From the NCBI RefSeq assembly GCF_900114925.1, contig NZ_FOUR01000001.1, positions 682,001 to 746,000 of the forward strand: DNA of 64,000 nucleotides. Reading direction: 5' to 3'. Source of the stretch: Marinobacter pelagius (GTDB lineage: Bacteria > Pseudomonadota > Gammaproteobacteria > Pseudomonadales > Oleiphilaceae). The position numbers and the translations under genes were made by a program. Position 1 is the stretch's first letter; each line of letters starts with the position of its first letter. Of the stretch, positions 56,097-64,000 are shown piece after piece. Below the pieces are notes generated by a model, which searched no databases, was not told the DNA's origin, and saw nothing but the letters and a program-made list of their open reading frames with translations.

Positions 56097-57193
56097 GACT
56101 GCTCTCCCTCGCCATGCCGGGCGATGAAGTAGACATTGAACGGGTCGTGGTCGAGCCTATGGGACCGGATGTCTCCGAAACCGGCCTGCCGGAGCATCAG
56201 TTCTGCCCGTTCCTCGCCCCACAGGGTACCCAGGCCCGGACCACCCTGGGCCAGCGATACCGGCGTGCAGTGGGCGCAGGAAATGGCATAGAGCAGCGGC
56301 CCCAGCGGGTGGTCCAGGTTGTTTTCCAGGAAACTGGAACCGGCGATATCCTGCATCAGGTAGATGCCGCCCGGTCTGAGGGCCCTGGCGATTCCGCGCA
56401 GTAACGCCGCGGGGTCGGCCTGGTCGTGCACGGCATCGAAGGAGGTAATCAGGTCGTAGTGCCCGGGCTCATCGAAATCCCGCAAATCCCGGGCGCCAAA
56501 GTGCAGGTTGCTCAGCCCCAGTCTCTCGGCTTCGGCCCGGGTTGGCCCAAAGGCTTCCTCGCACAGGTCATAGCCCTGGAACCGGCTGTTCGGGAAGGCC
56601 TTCGCGAGGGTAAGCAGGGCAAGTCCCCGGCCACAGCCGGCGTCGAGTACCGAGATGCCCTGCTCCAGACGGCTCCGGAGCTCCGGGGCCAGTGGCAGGA
56701 TGTGGTCAAACAGGGCGCACACCACGGTCTGGTGGCTGTCTTCGGCCATCACCTCATGAAAGCAGGGATAACGGTGGTAGGGCAGGCCTTCCCCGGTGCG
56801 GAAACACTCGGTCAGGGGTCCTTCCATGCTGGCGATCACGGGAATGAAACGGGCCGTCACCGCCAGGTTGTCGGGGCTGGCGCTGCGGGTCAGGCAGGCG
56901 GCATGGGCCGGGTCCAGGCTGAAGGTTCCCGCTTCTGGCTGGTAGTCCACGATACTGCCGGTGACCATCACTGACAGCCATTCCCGGACATAGCGTTCGT
57001 TCAGGCCGCAGGCGTCGGCAATCTGCTGGCTGGTCGAGGGCGGCAGACTGGCCAGGGTATCGAACAGTCCGAGCCGGTGGCCCAGGGAGGTCATGGTCAC
57101 CACGGCGGCGTGGTTGACCATGGTGGCGAAGTGTTCGCCAAAAGCTTCCGGTGTCCGTGGTTGCCGGGTGTCGAGTTTCAGGGGTGCGTTCAT
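56093..57193 (-). CDS. SAM-dependent methyltransferase with N-terminal winged helix
   Basis: 366 aa. Residues about 25-95 form a winged-helix dimerisation domain (GLFDTLASLPPSTSQQIAD, RYVREWLSVMVTGSIVDY) as in O-methyltransferases and Rv2258c-type proteins. The class I methyltransferase domain has the SAM motif SVLDAGCGRGLALLTLA, GYDLCEEA (acidic motif II) and LITSFDAVHDQADP. The start has AAGGAGCACCAAC upstream. It is divergent from a GlxA-type regulator, which may control it. Substrate unknown. Confidence 0.88.
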   Translation of the reverse strand: MNAPLKLDTRQPRTPEAFGEHFATMVNHAAVVTMTSLGHRLGLFDTLASLPPSTSQQIADACGLNERYVREWLSVMVTGSIVDYQPEAGTFSLDPAHAACLTRSASPDNLAVTARFIPVIASMEGPLTECFRTGEGLPYHRYPCFHEVMAEDSHQTVVCALFDHILPLAPELRSRLEQGISVLDAGCGRGLALLTLAKAFPNSRFQGYDLCEEAFGPTRAEAERLGLSNLHFGARDLRDFDEPGHYDLITSFDAVHDQADPAALLRGIARALRPGGIYLMQDIAGSSFLENNLDHPLGPLLYAISCAHCTPVSLAQGGPGLGTLWGEERAELMLRQAGFGDIRSHRLDHDPFNVYFIARHGEGEQS

Positions 57194-57364
57194 GTTGGTG
57201 CTCCTTCTGGTGTTGTTGTGGATGCCCCCTGATCGTGCGCGCTATGTTGCTGTTGTCCTTCAGCGAAATCGGTCAGTTCCTGTCCGATTCCGCCACCGGA
57301 CCCCCGGACTTGCGTTTTTTGCCCCATGGCGGAAGATTTGGACAGGAACACCGAGGAAAACTCC

Positions 57365-58393
57365 ATGGCGAACGACAACAAGACGGCCGGGCCGGTGCAG
57401 ATCGGCATCCTGGCCATGCCCCAGGCCACTGCCTCGCCGATCTATGGCATGCAGGAGGTGCTGGGTTCGGCGGGAAGGGACTGGAGTCTGCTGGTGGAGG
57501 GGGAAGCCGGCACGCCACTGATCCGGGCGGAGATCGTGTCGGTGGAAGGTGAGCCCATGGAATTGGCCAACGGCGCCCTGGTGCGACCCACCCGCCGGCT
57601 GGACCGGGATTATTGCCCCGATGCCTTGTGCATTCTGGAAGTGACGTTCGACCCGGCGGAGGGGCCGGATGGACTGTTCGAGCGCGAGGTGGCCTGGATC
57701 CGGGACTACTGGGACAGGGGCGGACTGCTGGCCACAGCCTGCACCGGCGCGGTCCTGCTGGGCGAGGCGGGGCTGCTGGCGGGCCAGGATGCCACCACCC
57801 ACTGGGGCTTCTGTGAGTTCATGGCCAGCCGTTATCCCGGTGTGCGCATGCATCCGGAGCGGGCCATGGTCGCCTCCGGCACCGGTCAGCGCCTGATCAT
57901 GTCCGGCGGCGGCACGTCGTGGATGGATCTGGGCCTGTACCTGATTGCCCGCTTCTGCAGCCAGGCGGAGGCGATCCGCGTTGCCAAGGTGCACCTGATC
58001 GAATGGCACGAGGACGGCCAGCAGCCGTTCGTTGCTATCAACCACCAGCGCCAATCCAGTGACGCAGTGATCGCCGAGTGCCAACGCTGGCTGGCGCATC
58101 ATTACGACCAGCACTCACCGGTGGCCGGCATGATCAGCCTCAGTGGCCTGAGTGAACGCTCTTTCCATCGCCGCTTCCGCCAGGCCACCGGGATGACCCC
58201 CATCGAGTATGTTCTGACGCTGCGGCTGGAGGAGGCCAAACAGATTCTCGAGACCAGCCATGTTTCGGTGGAAGCGGTGGCGGAGATGGTGGGCTATCAG
58301 GACGCGGCGTTCTTCTCCCGGAAATTCCAGCAGCGGGTTGGGCTGACACCGGCCCAGTACCGGAGGAAGTTTGCCGGCGTTGGTCGAGTTTAG
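57365..58393 (+). CDS. GlxA family transcriptional regulator (DJ-1/PfpI + AraC HTH)
   Basis: 342 aa from the ATG at 57365 (GAGGAAAACTCC upstream). The N-terminal 190 residues form a DJ-1/PfpI-like domain (VQIGILAMPQATASPIYGMQ, LLATACTGAVLLGEAGLL with the elbow Cys). The C-terminal AraC-type double HTH is complete (LSGLSERSFHRRFRQATGM, VSVEAVAEMVGYQDAAFFSR). Such regulators often control amine or quaternary-ammonium metabolism. It stands opposite the methyltransferase operon, its probable target. Confidence 0.92.
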   Translation: MANDNKTAGPVQIGILAMPQATASPIYGMQEVLGSAGRDWSLLVEGEAGTPLIRAEIVSVEGEPMELANGALVRPTRRLDRDYCPDALCILEVTFDPAEGPDGLFEREVAWIRDYWDRGGLLATACTGAVLLGEAGLLAGQDATTHWGFCEFMASRYPGVRMHPERAMVASGTGQRLIMSGGGTSWMDLGLYLIARFCSQAEAIRVAKVHLIEWHEDGQQPFVAINHQRQSSDAVIAECQRWLAHHYDQHSPVAGMISLSGLSERSFHRRFRQATGMTPIEYVLTLRLEEAKQILETSHVSVEAVAEMVGYQDAAFFSRKFQQRVGLTPAQYRRKFAGVGRV

Positions 58394-58444
58394 TCCCGCT
58401 GGTGGGGTATTTGCTCCCTTTTCGGGGGCGCCATATACTCGATG

Positions 58445-58464
58445 TGTCCGGTTATCCGGATACA
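58445..58464. promoter_or_regulatory. Operator candidate before the sigma-54 regulator gene
   Basis: TGTCCGGTTATCCGGATACA, an inverted repeat (GTGT..CCGG / CCGG..ACAC) 45 bases upstream of the regulator gene. Its half-sites resemble the two sites upstream of the TRAP promoter, suggesting autoregulation. Confidence 0.5.
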
Positions 58465-58508
58465 CCTTCGATTTCACCCAGCGTACCCAGGGCGGCATTG
58501 CAAGCGAC

Positions 58509-59921
58509 ATGACCCGGTTGTTTGAAGCGAAAAATCGCAGTGTTCTCACTCGTGAATTAATAGAAGCGCTGTTTCCCATGTTCGAGGAAGCCAGCGCCGG
58601 TGCCATCGCCGTGGACCGGGAGGCCCGGATCACCTGGATCAACCAGAGCTACACCCAGCTGCTGGGGCTCGGGGATGCCGGTAACGCTATCGGTAAGCCG
58701 GTGCGGGCGGTGATTCCCCATACCCGCATGCCCGAGGTGGTGGAAACCGGCAAACCGTTGCTGCTGGACATCATGGAGCATGACAAACAGCAGCTGGTGG
58801 TCACCCGCTTGCCCTACTACGACGACGGCGGTGAGATTGTCGGGGCGGTGGCTTTCGTCCTCTACGATGACCTGCAGCCCCTGACCCCCTTGGTCAGCAA
58901 GTACCGGCGGCTGCACCAGGATCTGGCGGCGGCGCGCAAGGCGCTGGCGAAGAAGGCCCGGGGCACCCGCTACAGTCTGGGGGATTTTGTCGGCGCAAGT
59001 CCGGCTGCGCTGGAAGTGAAGCGCCGGGCCCGTCTGGCTGCCGGACGGGACATGCCGGTGTTGCTGCTGGGCGAGACCGGCACCGGCAAGGAAGTGCTGG
59101 CCCAGGCTATCCACTCGGTCTCCACCCGCACCGACAAGCCCTTCGTGGGCGTGAACGTGGCGGCGATTCCCGACAACCTGCTCGAGGCCGAGTTCTTTGG
59201 CGTCGCCCCCGGCGCCTACACCGGCGCGGACCGGCGCACCCGCGATGGCAAGTTCCAGCTGGCCAACGGCGGCACCCTGTTCCTGGACGAGGTCGGCGAT
59301 ATGCCGTTGCCACTGCAGGCCAAGTTGTTGCGCGCCCTCCAGGAAGGTGAGATCGAACCGCTGGGTTCGAACAAGGTGGTGCCCGTGGATGTCCGGGTTA
59401 TTGCCGCCACCAGCCGCAACCTGGAAGCGATGATTGCCGAGGGCAGCTTCCGGTCGGATCTGTACTACCGTCTCAACGTACTGGAAATCCCCATTCCGCC
59501 CTTGCGCGACCGTCTCGCCGACCTCGGGGTGCTTTGCGAAGCACTGCTGGAGGATATCGGTGACGGCCTGGATGTCCGTGGCGAGATCACCGACGCCGGT
59601 GTTTCGGCCCTGGCCGGTTACGACTGGCCCGGCAATATCCGGGAATTGCGCAATGTGCTGGAGCGGGCCCTGACCATGGGCGAGGACGGCGGCCAGCTGG
59701 ACGCCGATGCCATCTTCAAGGTGCTCCCGCGCAACGGCAACCGTCCGGTGTCGACCCTGGCTCCACGCCCCGTCCGGCCCCTGGGCCAGACCATGGCGGA
59801 AGCCGAGGCCCAGGCCATCGAGGAGGCCCTGGTGGCCGCCCGTGGCAACCGGACCCGTGCGGCCAAGCTGCTCGGAATCTCCCGCTCCGTCCTCTACGAA
59901 AAGCTCGCCAAGATGTCCTGA
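58509..59921 (+). CDS. hbcR: Sigma-54-dependent activator (HbcR-like)
   Basis: Enhancer-binding protein of 470 aa from the ATG at 58509. A PAS-like sensor domain (about 20-125) is followed by the AAA+ domain: Walker A GETGTGKE at 188-195, GAYTGA loop at 235-240 (Tyr in place of the commoner Phe), Walker B LFLDE at 257-261, and [18 protein letters not shown] Fis-type HTH ([19 protein letters not shown]) ends it. A TRAP transporter with a -24/-12 promoter and 3-hydroxybutyrate dehydrogenase follow, so a role like Pseudomonas HbcR is inferred. An upstream frame from 58371 is not conserved. Confidence 0.88.
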   Translation: MTRLFEAKNRSVLTRELIEALFPMFEEASAGAIAVDREARITWINQSYTQLLGLGDAGNAIGKPVRAVIPHTRMPEVVETGKPLLLDIMEHDKQQLVVTRLPYYDDGGEIVGAVAFVLYDDLQPLTPLVSKYRRLHQDLAAARKALAKKARGTRYSLGDFVGASPAALEVKRRARLAAGRDMPVLLLGETGTGKEVLAQAIHSVSTRTDKPFVGVNVAAIPDNLLEAEFFGVAPGAYTGADRRTRDGKFQLANGGTLFLDEVGDMPLPLQAKLLRALQEGEIEPLGSNKVVPVDVRVIAATSRNLEAMIAEGSFRSDLYYRLNVLEIPIPPLRDRLADLGVLCEALLEDIGDGLDVRGEITDAGVSALAGYDWPGNIRELRNVLERALTMGEDGGQLDADAIFKVLPRNGNRPVSTLAPRPVRPLGQTMAEAEAQAIEEALVAARGNRTRAAKLLGISRSVLYEKLAKMS

Positions 59922-59933
59922 TTACCGGACGGT

Positions 59934-59951
59934 TGTCCCGGTATCCGTACA
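59934..59951. promoter_or_regulatory. Upstream activator site 1
   Basis: TGTCCCGGTATCCGTACA, imperfect dyad with outer half-sites TGT/ACA, related to site 2. Its centre lies 43 bp (about four helical turns) from that of site 2 and about 120 bp upstream of the -24/-12 promoter. Confidence 0.45.
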
Positions 59952-59976
59952 ACTACTTACGACCCGGGTCTGAAAG

Positions 59977-59994
59977 TGTCCGGAATATCGGACA
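59977..59994. promoter_or_regulatory. Upstream activator site 2
   Basis: TGTCCGGAATATCGGACA, perfect inverted repeat TGTCCG / CGGACA with a 6-bp spacer, about 80 bp upstream of the -24/-12 promoter, a normal enhancer distance for a sigma-54 activator. Confidence 0.65.
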
Positions 59995-60058
59995 GCTCTG
60001 TCCCCCTCTAATTGCTGTTCGTCACCTAGTACGTTGAAAAATAAACGGAATGCCGATC

Positions 60059-60074
60059 TGGCACGCCCTCTGCT
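60059..60074 (+). promoter_or_regulatory. Sigma-54 (-24/-12) promoter of the TRAP operon
   Basis: TGGCACGCCCTCTGCT: exact TGGCACG, four bases, then CTGC, against the consensus TGGCACG-N4-TTGC, with GG and GC 10 bp apart. Transcription should start near 60085, leaving a leader of about 155 bases. The 317-bp gap 59922-60238 otherwise holds the two activator sites and no gene. Confidence 0.85.
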
Positions 60075-60238
60075 ATGCCGTGGTTGCAGGACGTCAGAAC
60101 AACGCAGACAACAAGACTGACGCTCACATCTTGGACCCGAACCCGGTTCAGTCTGAATGCCTGCGTTGTCTGGCCAAACCCGGACCCGACCCGCGCCACA
60201 GCGCAGGTCCGAGAAAACAACAAGAAGGATCAAACTTC

Positions 60239-61324
60239 ATGTCTATCAAGCACAAGCTTTCCCGTTTGACCTATGGAATTACCGCCGCTGCCGTCATTAC
60301 CGGCGGCCTGGCGAGCAGTGACGCCCTGGCTGCGGAAAAGGTCCGCTGGCAGGTACCCCTGGCTTTCCCCTCCCACCTGGTGGGTCTGACCACGCCGGTC
60401 AAGCACCTGACCGAGAACCTCAAGGAAATCTCCGGCGGCGACATCCAGATGCGCTACTATGAGCCGGGCGAGCTGGTTCCGCCGTTCGAGATCATGGATG
60501 CCGTTGGCAGTGGCAAGTACCCGGCCGGTTACACCTGGGTCGGCTATGACCAGGGCACCATTCCCGCCCTGCCGCTCTACTCGGGCGCCCCGTTCAACAT
60601 GGAGCCGCCGGCCTACCTGGCCTGGTACTATGAGGGTGACGGCCGTGAGCTGTTGGAAGAAATCTACGCCGAGCGCAACATCCATCCGATGCTGTGTTCC
60701 ATCATCGGTCCCGAAGGTGCCGGCTGGTTCGCAGAACCGATTGAAGGCATGGGTGATTTCGACGGCCTGAAGATCCGCTTTGCCGGTATCGGTGGCAAGG
60801 TGCTGGAGAAGCTGGGCGCGTCCGTGACCATGGTGCCTGGTGGCGAGATTTACCAGGCGCTGGAACGCAAGACCATCGACGCAACCGAGTTCTCCCAGCC
60901 GGCCATCGACAAGATGCTGGGCCTGGACCAGATCATCAAGAACTACATCATGCCGGGCTGGCACCAGACCCTGACCACCTCCCACCTGCTGGTCAACAAG
61001 GACACCTGGGATGGCCTTGAGCCCCAGACCCGCGCCCTGATCGAGATGGGTTGTGAGTCCGCTACCCTGAAAGGCTTTGCCGAGAGCGAGTGGGCCCAGC
61101 CGACCGCCCTGCGCGAGTACGAGAAGGAAGGCGTGACTGCCCAGACCCTGCCGGAGCCGGTCCTGCGTGAATTGCAGAAGGTGACCAACGAGGTGCTGGA
61201 CGAGATCGCCGCCGAGGACGAAATGTTCAAGCGGGTCCTGACCAGCCAGCGCGAGTTCATGGAGCACCACTCCATCTGGCACTCCAACGGCTACCTGCCC
61301 CGGGATTTCTACCAGTACGACTGA
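60239..61324 (+). CDS. dctP: TRAP transporter substrate-binding protein (DctP family)
   Basis: Periplasmic receptor of 361 aa from the ATG at 60239 (GAAGGATCAAACTTC upstream); an open frame starting at 60050 begins upstream of the promoter and is not the gene. Signal peptide cleaved near ALA-AEK (about residue 34). The DctP signature appears in the DGLKIRFAGIGGKVLEKLGA, PGGEIYQALERKTIDATEFS region, resembling the TakP subgroup that binds monocarboxylates. With the dehydrogenase downstream, 3-hydroxybutyrate is the likely ligand (inference). Confidence 0.93.
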   Translation: MSIKHKLSRLTYGITAAAVITGGLASSDALAAEKVRWQVPLAFPSHLVGLTTPVKHLTENLKEISGGDIQMRYYEPGELVPPFEIMDAVGSGKYPAGYTWVGYDQGTIPALPLYSGAPFNMEPPAYLAWYYEGDGRELLEEIYAERNIHPMLCSIIGPEGAGWFAEPIEGMGDFDGLKIRFAGIGGKVLEKLGASVTMVPGGEIYQALERKTIDATEFSQPAIDKMLGLDQIIKNYIMPGWHQTLTTSHLLVNKDTWDGLEPQTRALIEMGCESATLKGFAESEWAQPTALREYEKEGVTAQTLPEPVLRELQKVTNEVLDEIAAEDEMFKRVLTSQREFMEHHSIWHSNGYLPRDFYQYD

Positions 61325-61343
61325 TCAGCGGATGATGATCACG

Positions 61344-61369
61344 GCAGACAGCGGGTTCCCGCTGTCTGC
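61344..61369 (+). other. Strong intercistronic hairpin between dctP and dctQ
   Basis: GCAGACAGCGGG (61344-61355), TT, CCCGCTGTCTGC (61358-61369): 12-bp perfect complement followed by TTTCCC. The weak T-tract suggests partial termination or protection of the dctP mRNA 3' end, giving more receptor than permease. Confidence 0.75.
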
Positions 61370-61403
61370 TTTCCCTCCCCCATCCGAATGAACCGAGGTT
61401 GTT

Positions 61404-62021
61404 GTGACTGATACCAATGCGTCCAGGGATGCCCAATCCCCGACACCGGACGACGATTTTCTGCCCGCCAACGCCCTGTCCTGGCGCCTGGACCGGCTGG
61501 TGGTGGCGGTTGGCCGCCTCAGCTCCTGGCTCTGGATCGGCGTCCTTGTCGTGGTGCTGATCAATGTGTTTTCACGGTACGTGCTGTCCCAGGGCTCCAT
61601 CGCCCTCGAGGAGCTGTCCTGGCACCTGTTTGGTACCGCGACCATGCTCACCCTGGGATATGCGGTGGTCCGGGATGATCATGTACGGGTCGATGTACTC
61701 AAGGAAAAATTCTCGCCCAGGGCTCAGGCGGTGATTGAGCTGCTTGGCATCCTGCTGCTGGCATTGCCGGTCATCTACCTGATGATTGACGCCCTGGTGC
61801 CCTATGCCTGGAAGGCCTGGATCTACGACGAACGATCCCAGGCACCGAGCGGGCTGCCCTACCGTTTCATCTTCAAGAGCATGCTGCCCCTGGGGCTGGC
61901 CTTCGTGATGATCGCCCTGTTCTCCCGGGCCCTGCGCTGCGCCACTTACCTGTTCGGCTTCCCGAGAGCGGTGACGCCCCCCAAAGATGACCGCCGGTCC
62001 ACCGGCCATCCCAATCCCTGA
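61404..62021 (+). CDS. dctQ: TRAP transporter small permease (DctQ)
   Basis: 205-aa inner-membrane subunit with four hydrophobic helices (WIGVLVVVLINVFSRYVLS, TATMLTLGYAVVRDDHVRVD, ALPVIYLMIDALVPYAW, LPLGLAFVMIALFSRALR). The motif GYAVVRDDHVRVDVL is typical of DctQ. Start codon GTG with GAGG five bases upstream. It is followed by dctM after 17 bases. Confidence 0.94.
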   Translation: MTDTNASRDAQSPTPDDDFLPANALSWRLDRLVVAVGRLSSWLWIGVLVVVLINVFSRYVLSQGSIALEELSWHLFGTATMLTLGYAVVRDDHVRVDVLKEKFSPRAQAVIELLGILLLALPVIYLMIDALVPYAWKAWIYDERSQAPSGLPYRFIFKSMLPLGLAFVMIALFSRALRCATYLFGFPRAVTPPKDDRRSTGHPNP

Positions 62022-62038
62022 GTGAAGAGGCAGACGTC

Positions 62039-63409
62039 ATGGGTGTAGAAGCGATTCTTGTTATCGCCATGTTCGCCAGCTTCATGGTGCTGTTGCTGCT
62101 GGGTTTCCCGGTAGCCTGGTCACTGGCGGGTATTGGCCTTGTGTTCGGCGTGGTCGGACACGTTATGGTGGAGTATTTCGACTCTCCGCTGTGGTTCACC
62201 TGGCAAGGCACCATCGGTGTGCTGGACGCCAGGATCTACGGTATCGTCGCCAACGAATTGATGGTGGCGCTGCCCATGTTCATCTTCATGGGCATCATGC
62301 TCGACCGCTCCGGTATTGCCGAGAAACTGATGCACAGCCTGGTGCGGGTGCTGGGCCCGCTGCGGGGTGGCTATGCCATCACCGTGGTGATTGTCGGCGT
62401 TCTGCTCGCCGCGTCCACCGGTATCGTCGGTGCCTCGGTGGTGCTGCTGGGCATGCTGTCCCTGGGGCCGATGATGCAGGCCCAGTACAACAAGTCCCTG
62501 GCCGTGGGCACGGCCTGTTCGGTGGGCACCCTGGGCATCCTGGTACCGCCAAGCATCATGCTGGTACTGATGGCTGACCGCCTGGGCACCTCCGATGCCT
62601 CCGTCGGCAAGCTGTTCATGGGGGCGCTGATTCCGGGCATCATGCTCGGGGCCATGTACATCCTGTACATCCTCATTGCCTCGTTCCTGAAAAAAGACCT
62701 GGCCCCGGCTCCGAAGAACCGGGAGCCCTTTGATGCCCGGGCCTGGCTGGATGTACTCCGGGCGGTACTGCCGCCGATGGCGCTGATCATCGCGGTGCTG
62801 GGCTCGATCTTCTTCGGCATTGCCACCACCACCGAAGCCTCGGCGGTCGGCGCCGGTGGTGCCCTGTTGATGGCGCTGGTGAGCAAGCGCCTGGACATGG
62901 CCACCCTGAAGGAATCCCTGTACCAGACCAGCCGGACCTCGGCGTTCATCTTCGGCATCTTTATCGGCGCCACCGTGTTCGCCTCGGTGCTGCGCGGCCT
63001 GGGTGGCGACGAAGTGATCGAAGGTGCCATCACCGGCCTGCCGTTTGGTACCACCGGCATCCTGCTGACGGTTCTGTTCATCACCTTTCTGCTGGGCTTC
63101 TTCCTGGACTGGGTGGAGATCACCCTGATCATCCTGCCCCTGGTGGCGCCGGTGCTGTTCAAGCTGGGAGTGGAACCGGTGTGGTTTGCCATCATGTTCG
63201 CCATCTGTCTGCAGACCTCGTTCCTGACGCCGCCGGTGGGCTTCTCGCTGTTCTACATCAAGGGCGTGTGCCCGCCAGGGATCACCACCCGGCATATCTA
63301 TCTGGGCGTACTGCCTTTTATCGCCCTGCAGCTGCTGGCCCTGGCCCTGGTGTTCTGGTTCCAGCCACTCGCCACCTGGCTGCCCAACGAAGTTTATGGT
63401 GGGCCCTGA
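62039..63409 (+). CDS. dctM: TRAP transporter large permease (DctM)
   Basis: 456-aa sodium-coupled permease subunit with about 12-13 helices. Typical parts: NELMVALPMFIFMGIMLDRSG, GGYAITVVIVGVLLAASTGIVGAS is cut to VGVLLAASTGIVGAS, GTLGILVPPSIMLVLMADRLG and CLQTSFLTPPVGFSLFYIKGV. Works with DctQ and DctP. A GC-rich palindrome overlaps its stop codon. 3-Hydroxybutyrate dehydrogenase follows after 59 bases. Confidence 0.95.
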   Translation: MGVEAILVIAMFASFMVLLLLGFPVAWSLAGIGLVFGVVGHVMVEYFDSPLWFTWQGTIGVLDARIYGIVANELMVALPMFIFMGIMLDRSGIAEKLMHSLVRVLGPLRGGYAITVVIVGVLLAASTGIVGASVVLLGMLSLGPMMQAQYNKSLAVGTACSVGTLGILVPPSIMLVLMADRLGTSDASVGKLFMGALIPGIMLGAMYILYILIASFLKKDLAPAPKNREPFDARAWLDVLRAVLPPMALIIAVLGSIFFGIATTTEASAVGAGGALLMALVSKRLDMATLKESLYQTSRTSAFIFGIFIGATVFASVLRGLGGDEVIEGAITGLPFGTTGILLTVLFITFLLGFFLDWVEITLIILPLVAPVLFKLGVEPVWFAIMFAICLQTSFLTPPVGFSLFYIKGVCPPGITTRHIYLGVLPFIALQLLALALVFWFQPLATWLPNEVYGGP

Positions 63410-63427
63410 CCGGGGCCCCGGCATTTT
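63401..63427 (+). terminator. Weak terminator-like structure after dctM
   Basis: GGGCCC (63401-63406) pairs with GGGCCC (63413-63418), or CCGGGGCCCCGG folds on itself, followed by CATTTTT. It may reduce but not block read-through into the dehydrogenase gene. Confidence 0.35.
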
Positions 63428-63468
63428 TCCGCTAGACTTTCCATGAATAACAACAAGGGGACAAAACC

Positions 63469-64000
63469 ATGCGTCTCGAAAACCGCATCGCACTGATCAC
63501 CGGGGCCGGCCGGGGCATCGGCCGGGCCATCGCCGAGGCCTATGGCCGTGAAGGTGCCAAAGTCGCCGTAGCCGACCTGACACTCGAGTCGGCCCGGGAA
63601 ACCGTGGCGGCCATAGAGCAGGCGGGTGGCACCGCCATGGCGCTTAAAATGGATGTCACCAACGAAGAAGAAGTTGACGTAAACGTAAACTATGTGGTTA
63701 AACAGTGGGGCGGTCTGGACATCGCTCTGGCAAATGCCGGCGTCCAGCACATCGATCCGGTGCACAAGCTCGCCTATTCCGACTGGAGCAAGGTCATGAG
63801 CGTGCACCTCGATGGCGCCTTCCTGGTGACCCGTGCCGCGCTGAAGCACATGTACCAGAGCGGTGGCGGCACCATGCTGTACATGGGGTCGGTGCATTCG
63901 CTGGAAGCCTCGCCGCTGAAAGCGCCCTACGTGGCGGCCAAGCATGGCATGCTCGGGCTGTGCCGGGCGGTGGCGAAGGAGGGGGCGGAACACGGGGTGC
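63469..64000 (+). CDS. bdhA: 3-Hydroxybutyrate dehydrogenase, 3' end missing
   Basis: Short-chain dehydrogenase oxidising D-3-hydroxybutyrate to acetoacetate with NAD; 177 residues are visible and the frame is open at the window end. AAGGGGACAAAACC precedes the ATG. NAD motif TGAGRGIG at 11-18, NAG at 89-91, catalytic Ser141, Tyr154 and Lys158. Gln93, His143 and Lys151 fall one position before the substrate-binding Gln94, His144 and Lys152 that I recall for Pseudomonas fragi HBDH. HKLAYSDWSKVMSVHLDGAF and MGSVHSLEASPLKAPYVAAK are diagnostic. It completes the uptake and oxidation module. Confidence 0.93.
   Translation, partial: MRLENRIALITGAGRGIGRAIAEAYGREGAKVAVADLTLESARETVAAIEQAGGTAMALKMDVTNEEEVDVNVNYVVKQWGGLDIALANAGVQHIDPVHKLAYSDWSKVMSVHLDGAFLVTRAALKHMYQSGGGTMLYMGSVHSLEASPLKAPYVAAKHGMLGLCRAVAKEGAEHGV

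Noticed and set aside
63394..63993. 199-aa minus-strand frame at the window end
   Set aside because: Shadow of bdhA, whose plus-strand frame has all SDR motifs.

Overview
The window looks like chromosomal DNA of a marine gammaproteobacterium, most likely Marinobacter or a close relative. The GC content is high. Gene order resembles the origin-proximal region of Pseudomonas as I remember it: glyQS, trkA-rsmB-fmt-def, LysM-dprA-tsaC-hemF-aroE, a gamma carbonic anhydrase, prlC-yheV, and the cox cluster. Marine or halophile traits include an ectoine synthase, a TRAP transporter and a Na+/H+ antiporter. The genus is inferred from gene content; there is no rRNA in the window.

Layout. 1-6.5 kb: end of a phospholipase D gene, a three-gene ABC exporter (HlyD / RbbA-like double ATPase / permease) and a lipocalin. 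6.5-9.0 kb: a low-GC two-gene cassette on the minus strand, a MazG-like NTP pyrophosphohydrolase followed by a 736-aa protein with a GIY-YIG-like N-terminus, an SF1/DUF2075 helicase core and a LexA/S24-type C-terminus. It lies next to a tRNA-Pro(CGG) and is the best candidate for an undescribed (probably defence or stress) system. 9.1-16.8 kb: tRNA-Pro, glyS, glyQ, trkA, rsmB, fmt, def. 17-21.7 kb: LysM protein, dprA, tsaC, hemF, aroE. 21.8-26.9 kb: Hsp20, an OpgH-type glucosyltransferase coupled to a sulfatase-fold membrane enzyme and a small protein, then a gamma carbonic anhydrase. 27-34 kb: prlC, yheV, antiporter, DUF1653, DoxX, an unknown protein and a MATE pump. 34.2-42.5 kb: aa3-type cytochrome oxidase genes and assembly factors (coxBAC, DUF2909, SURF1, a SCO-like protein, ctaA, cyoE, SCO1), without the usual ctaG/cox11. 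42.6-48.5 kb: MFS, hrpB, an eIF2B-like protein, a small periplasmic protein with a Fur-box-like site, and an ATP-grasp protein. 48.6-51.7 kb: ornithine decarboxylase behind a possible attenuator, MFS, and a solitary ectC. 51.8-54.6 kb: a DUF3482 GTPase / DUF2868 membrane-protein pair. 54.7-58.4 kb: DUF6164 protein, esterase / mini-ORF / methyltransferase operon, GlxA-type regulator. 58.4-64 kb: a sigma-54 activator (HbcR-like), its probable binding sites, a strong -24/-12 promoter, a DctPQM TRAP transporter and the start of 3-hydroxybutyrate dehydrogenase. Together these last genes read as a 3-hydroxybutyrate uptake and oxidation module.

Non-coding structure. Three intergenic hairpin elements (29.55, 41.72 and 49.89 kb) share an identical core while their outer arms differ between copies yet stay self-complementary. 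A different 29-bp perfect inverted repeat lies at 27.0 kb, and two REP-like hairpins lie at 50.03 and 50.10 kb. I saw no CRISPR array, rRNA, insertion sequence or prophage. All functional calls rest on motif recognition by eye; no database search was run.
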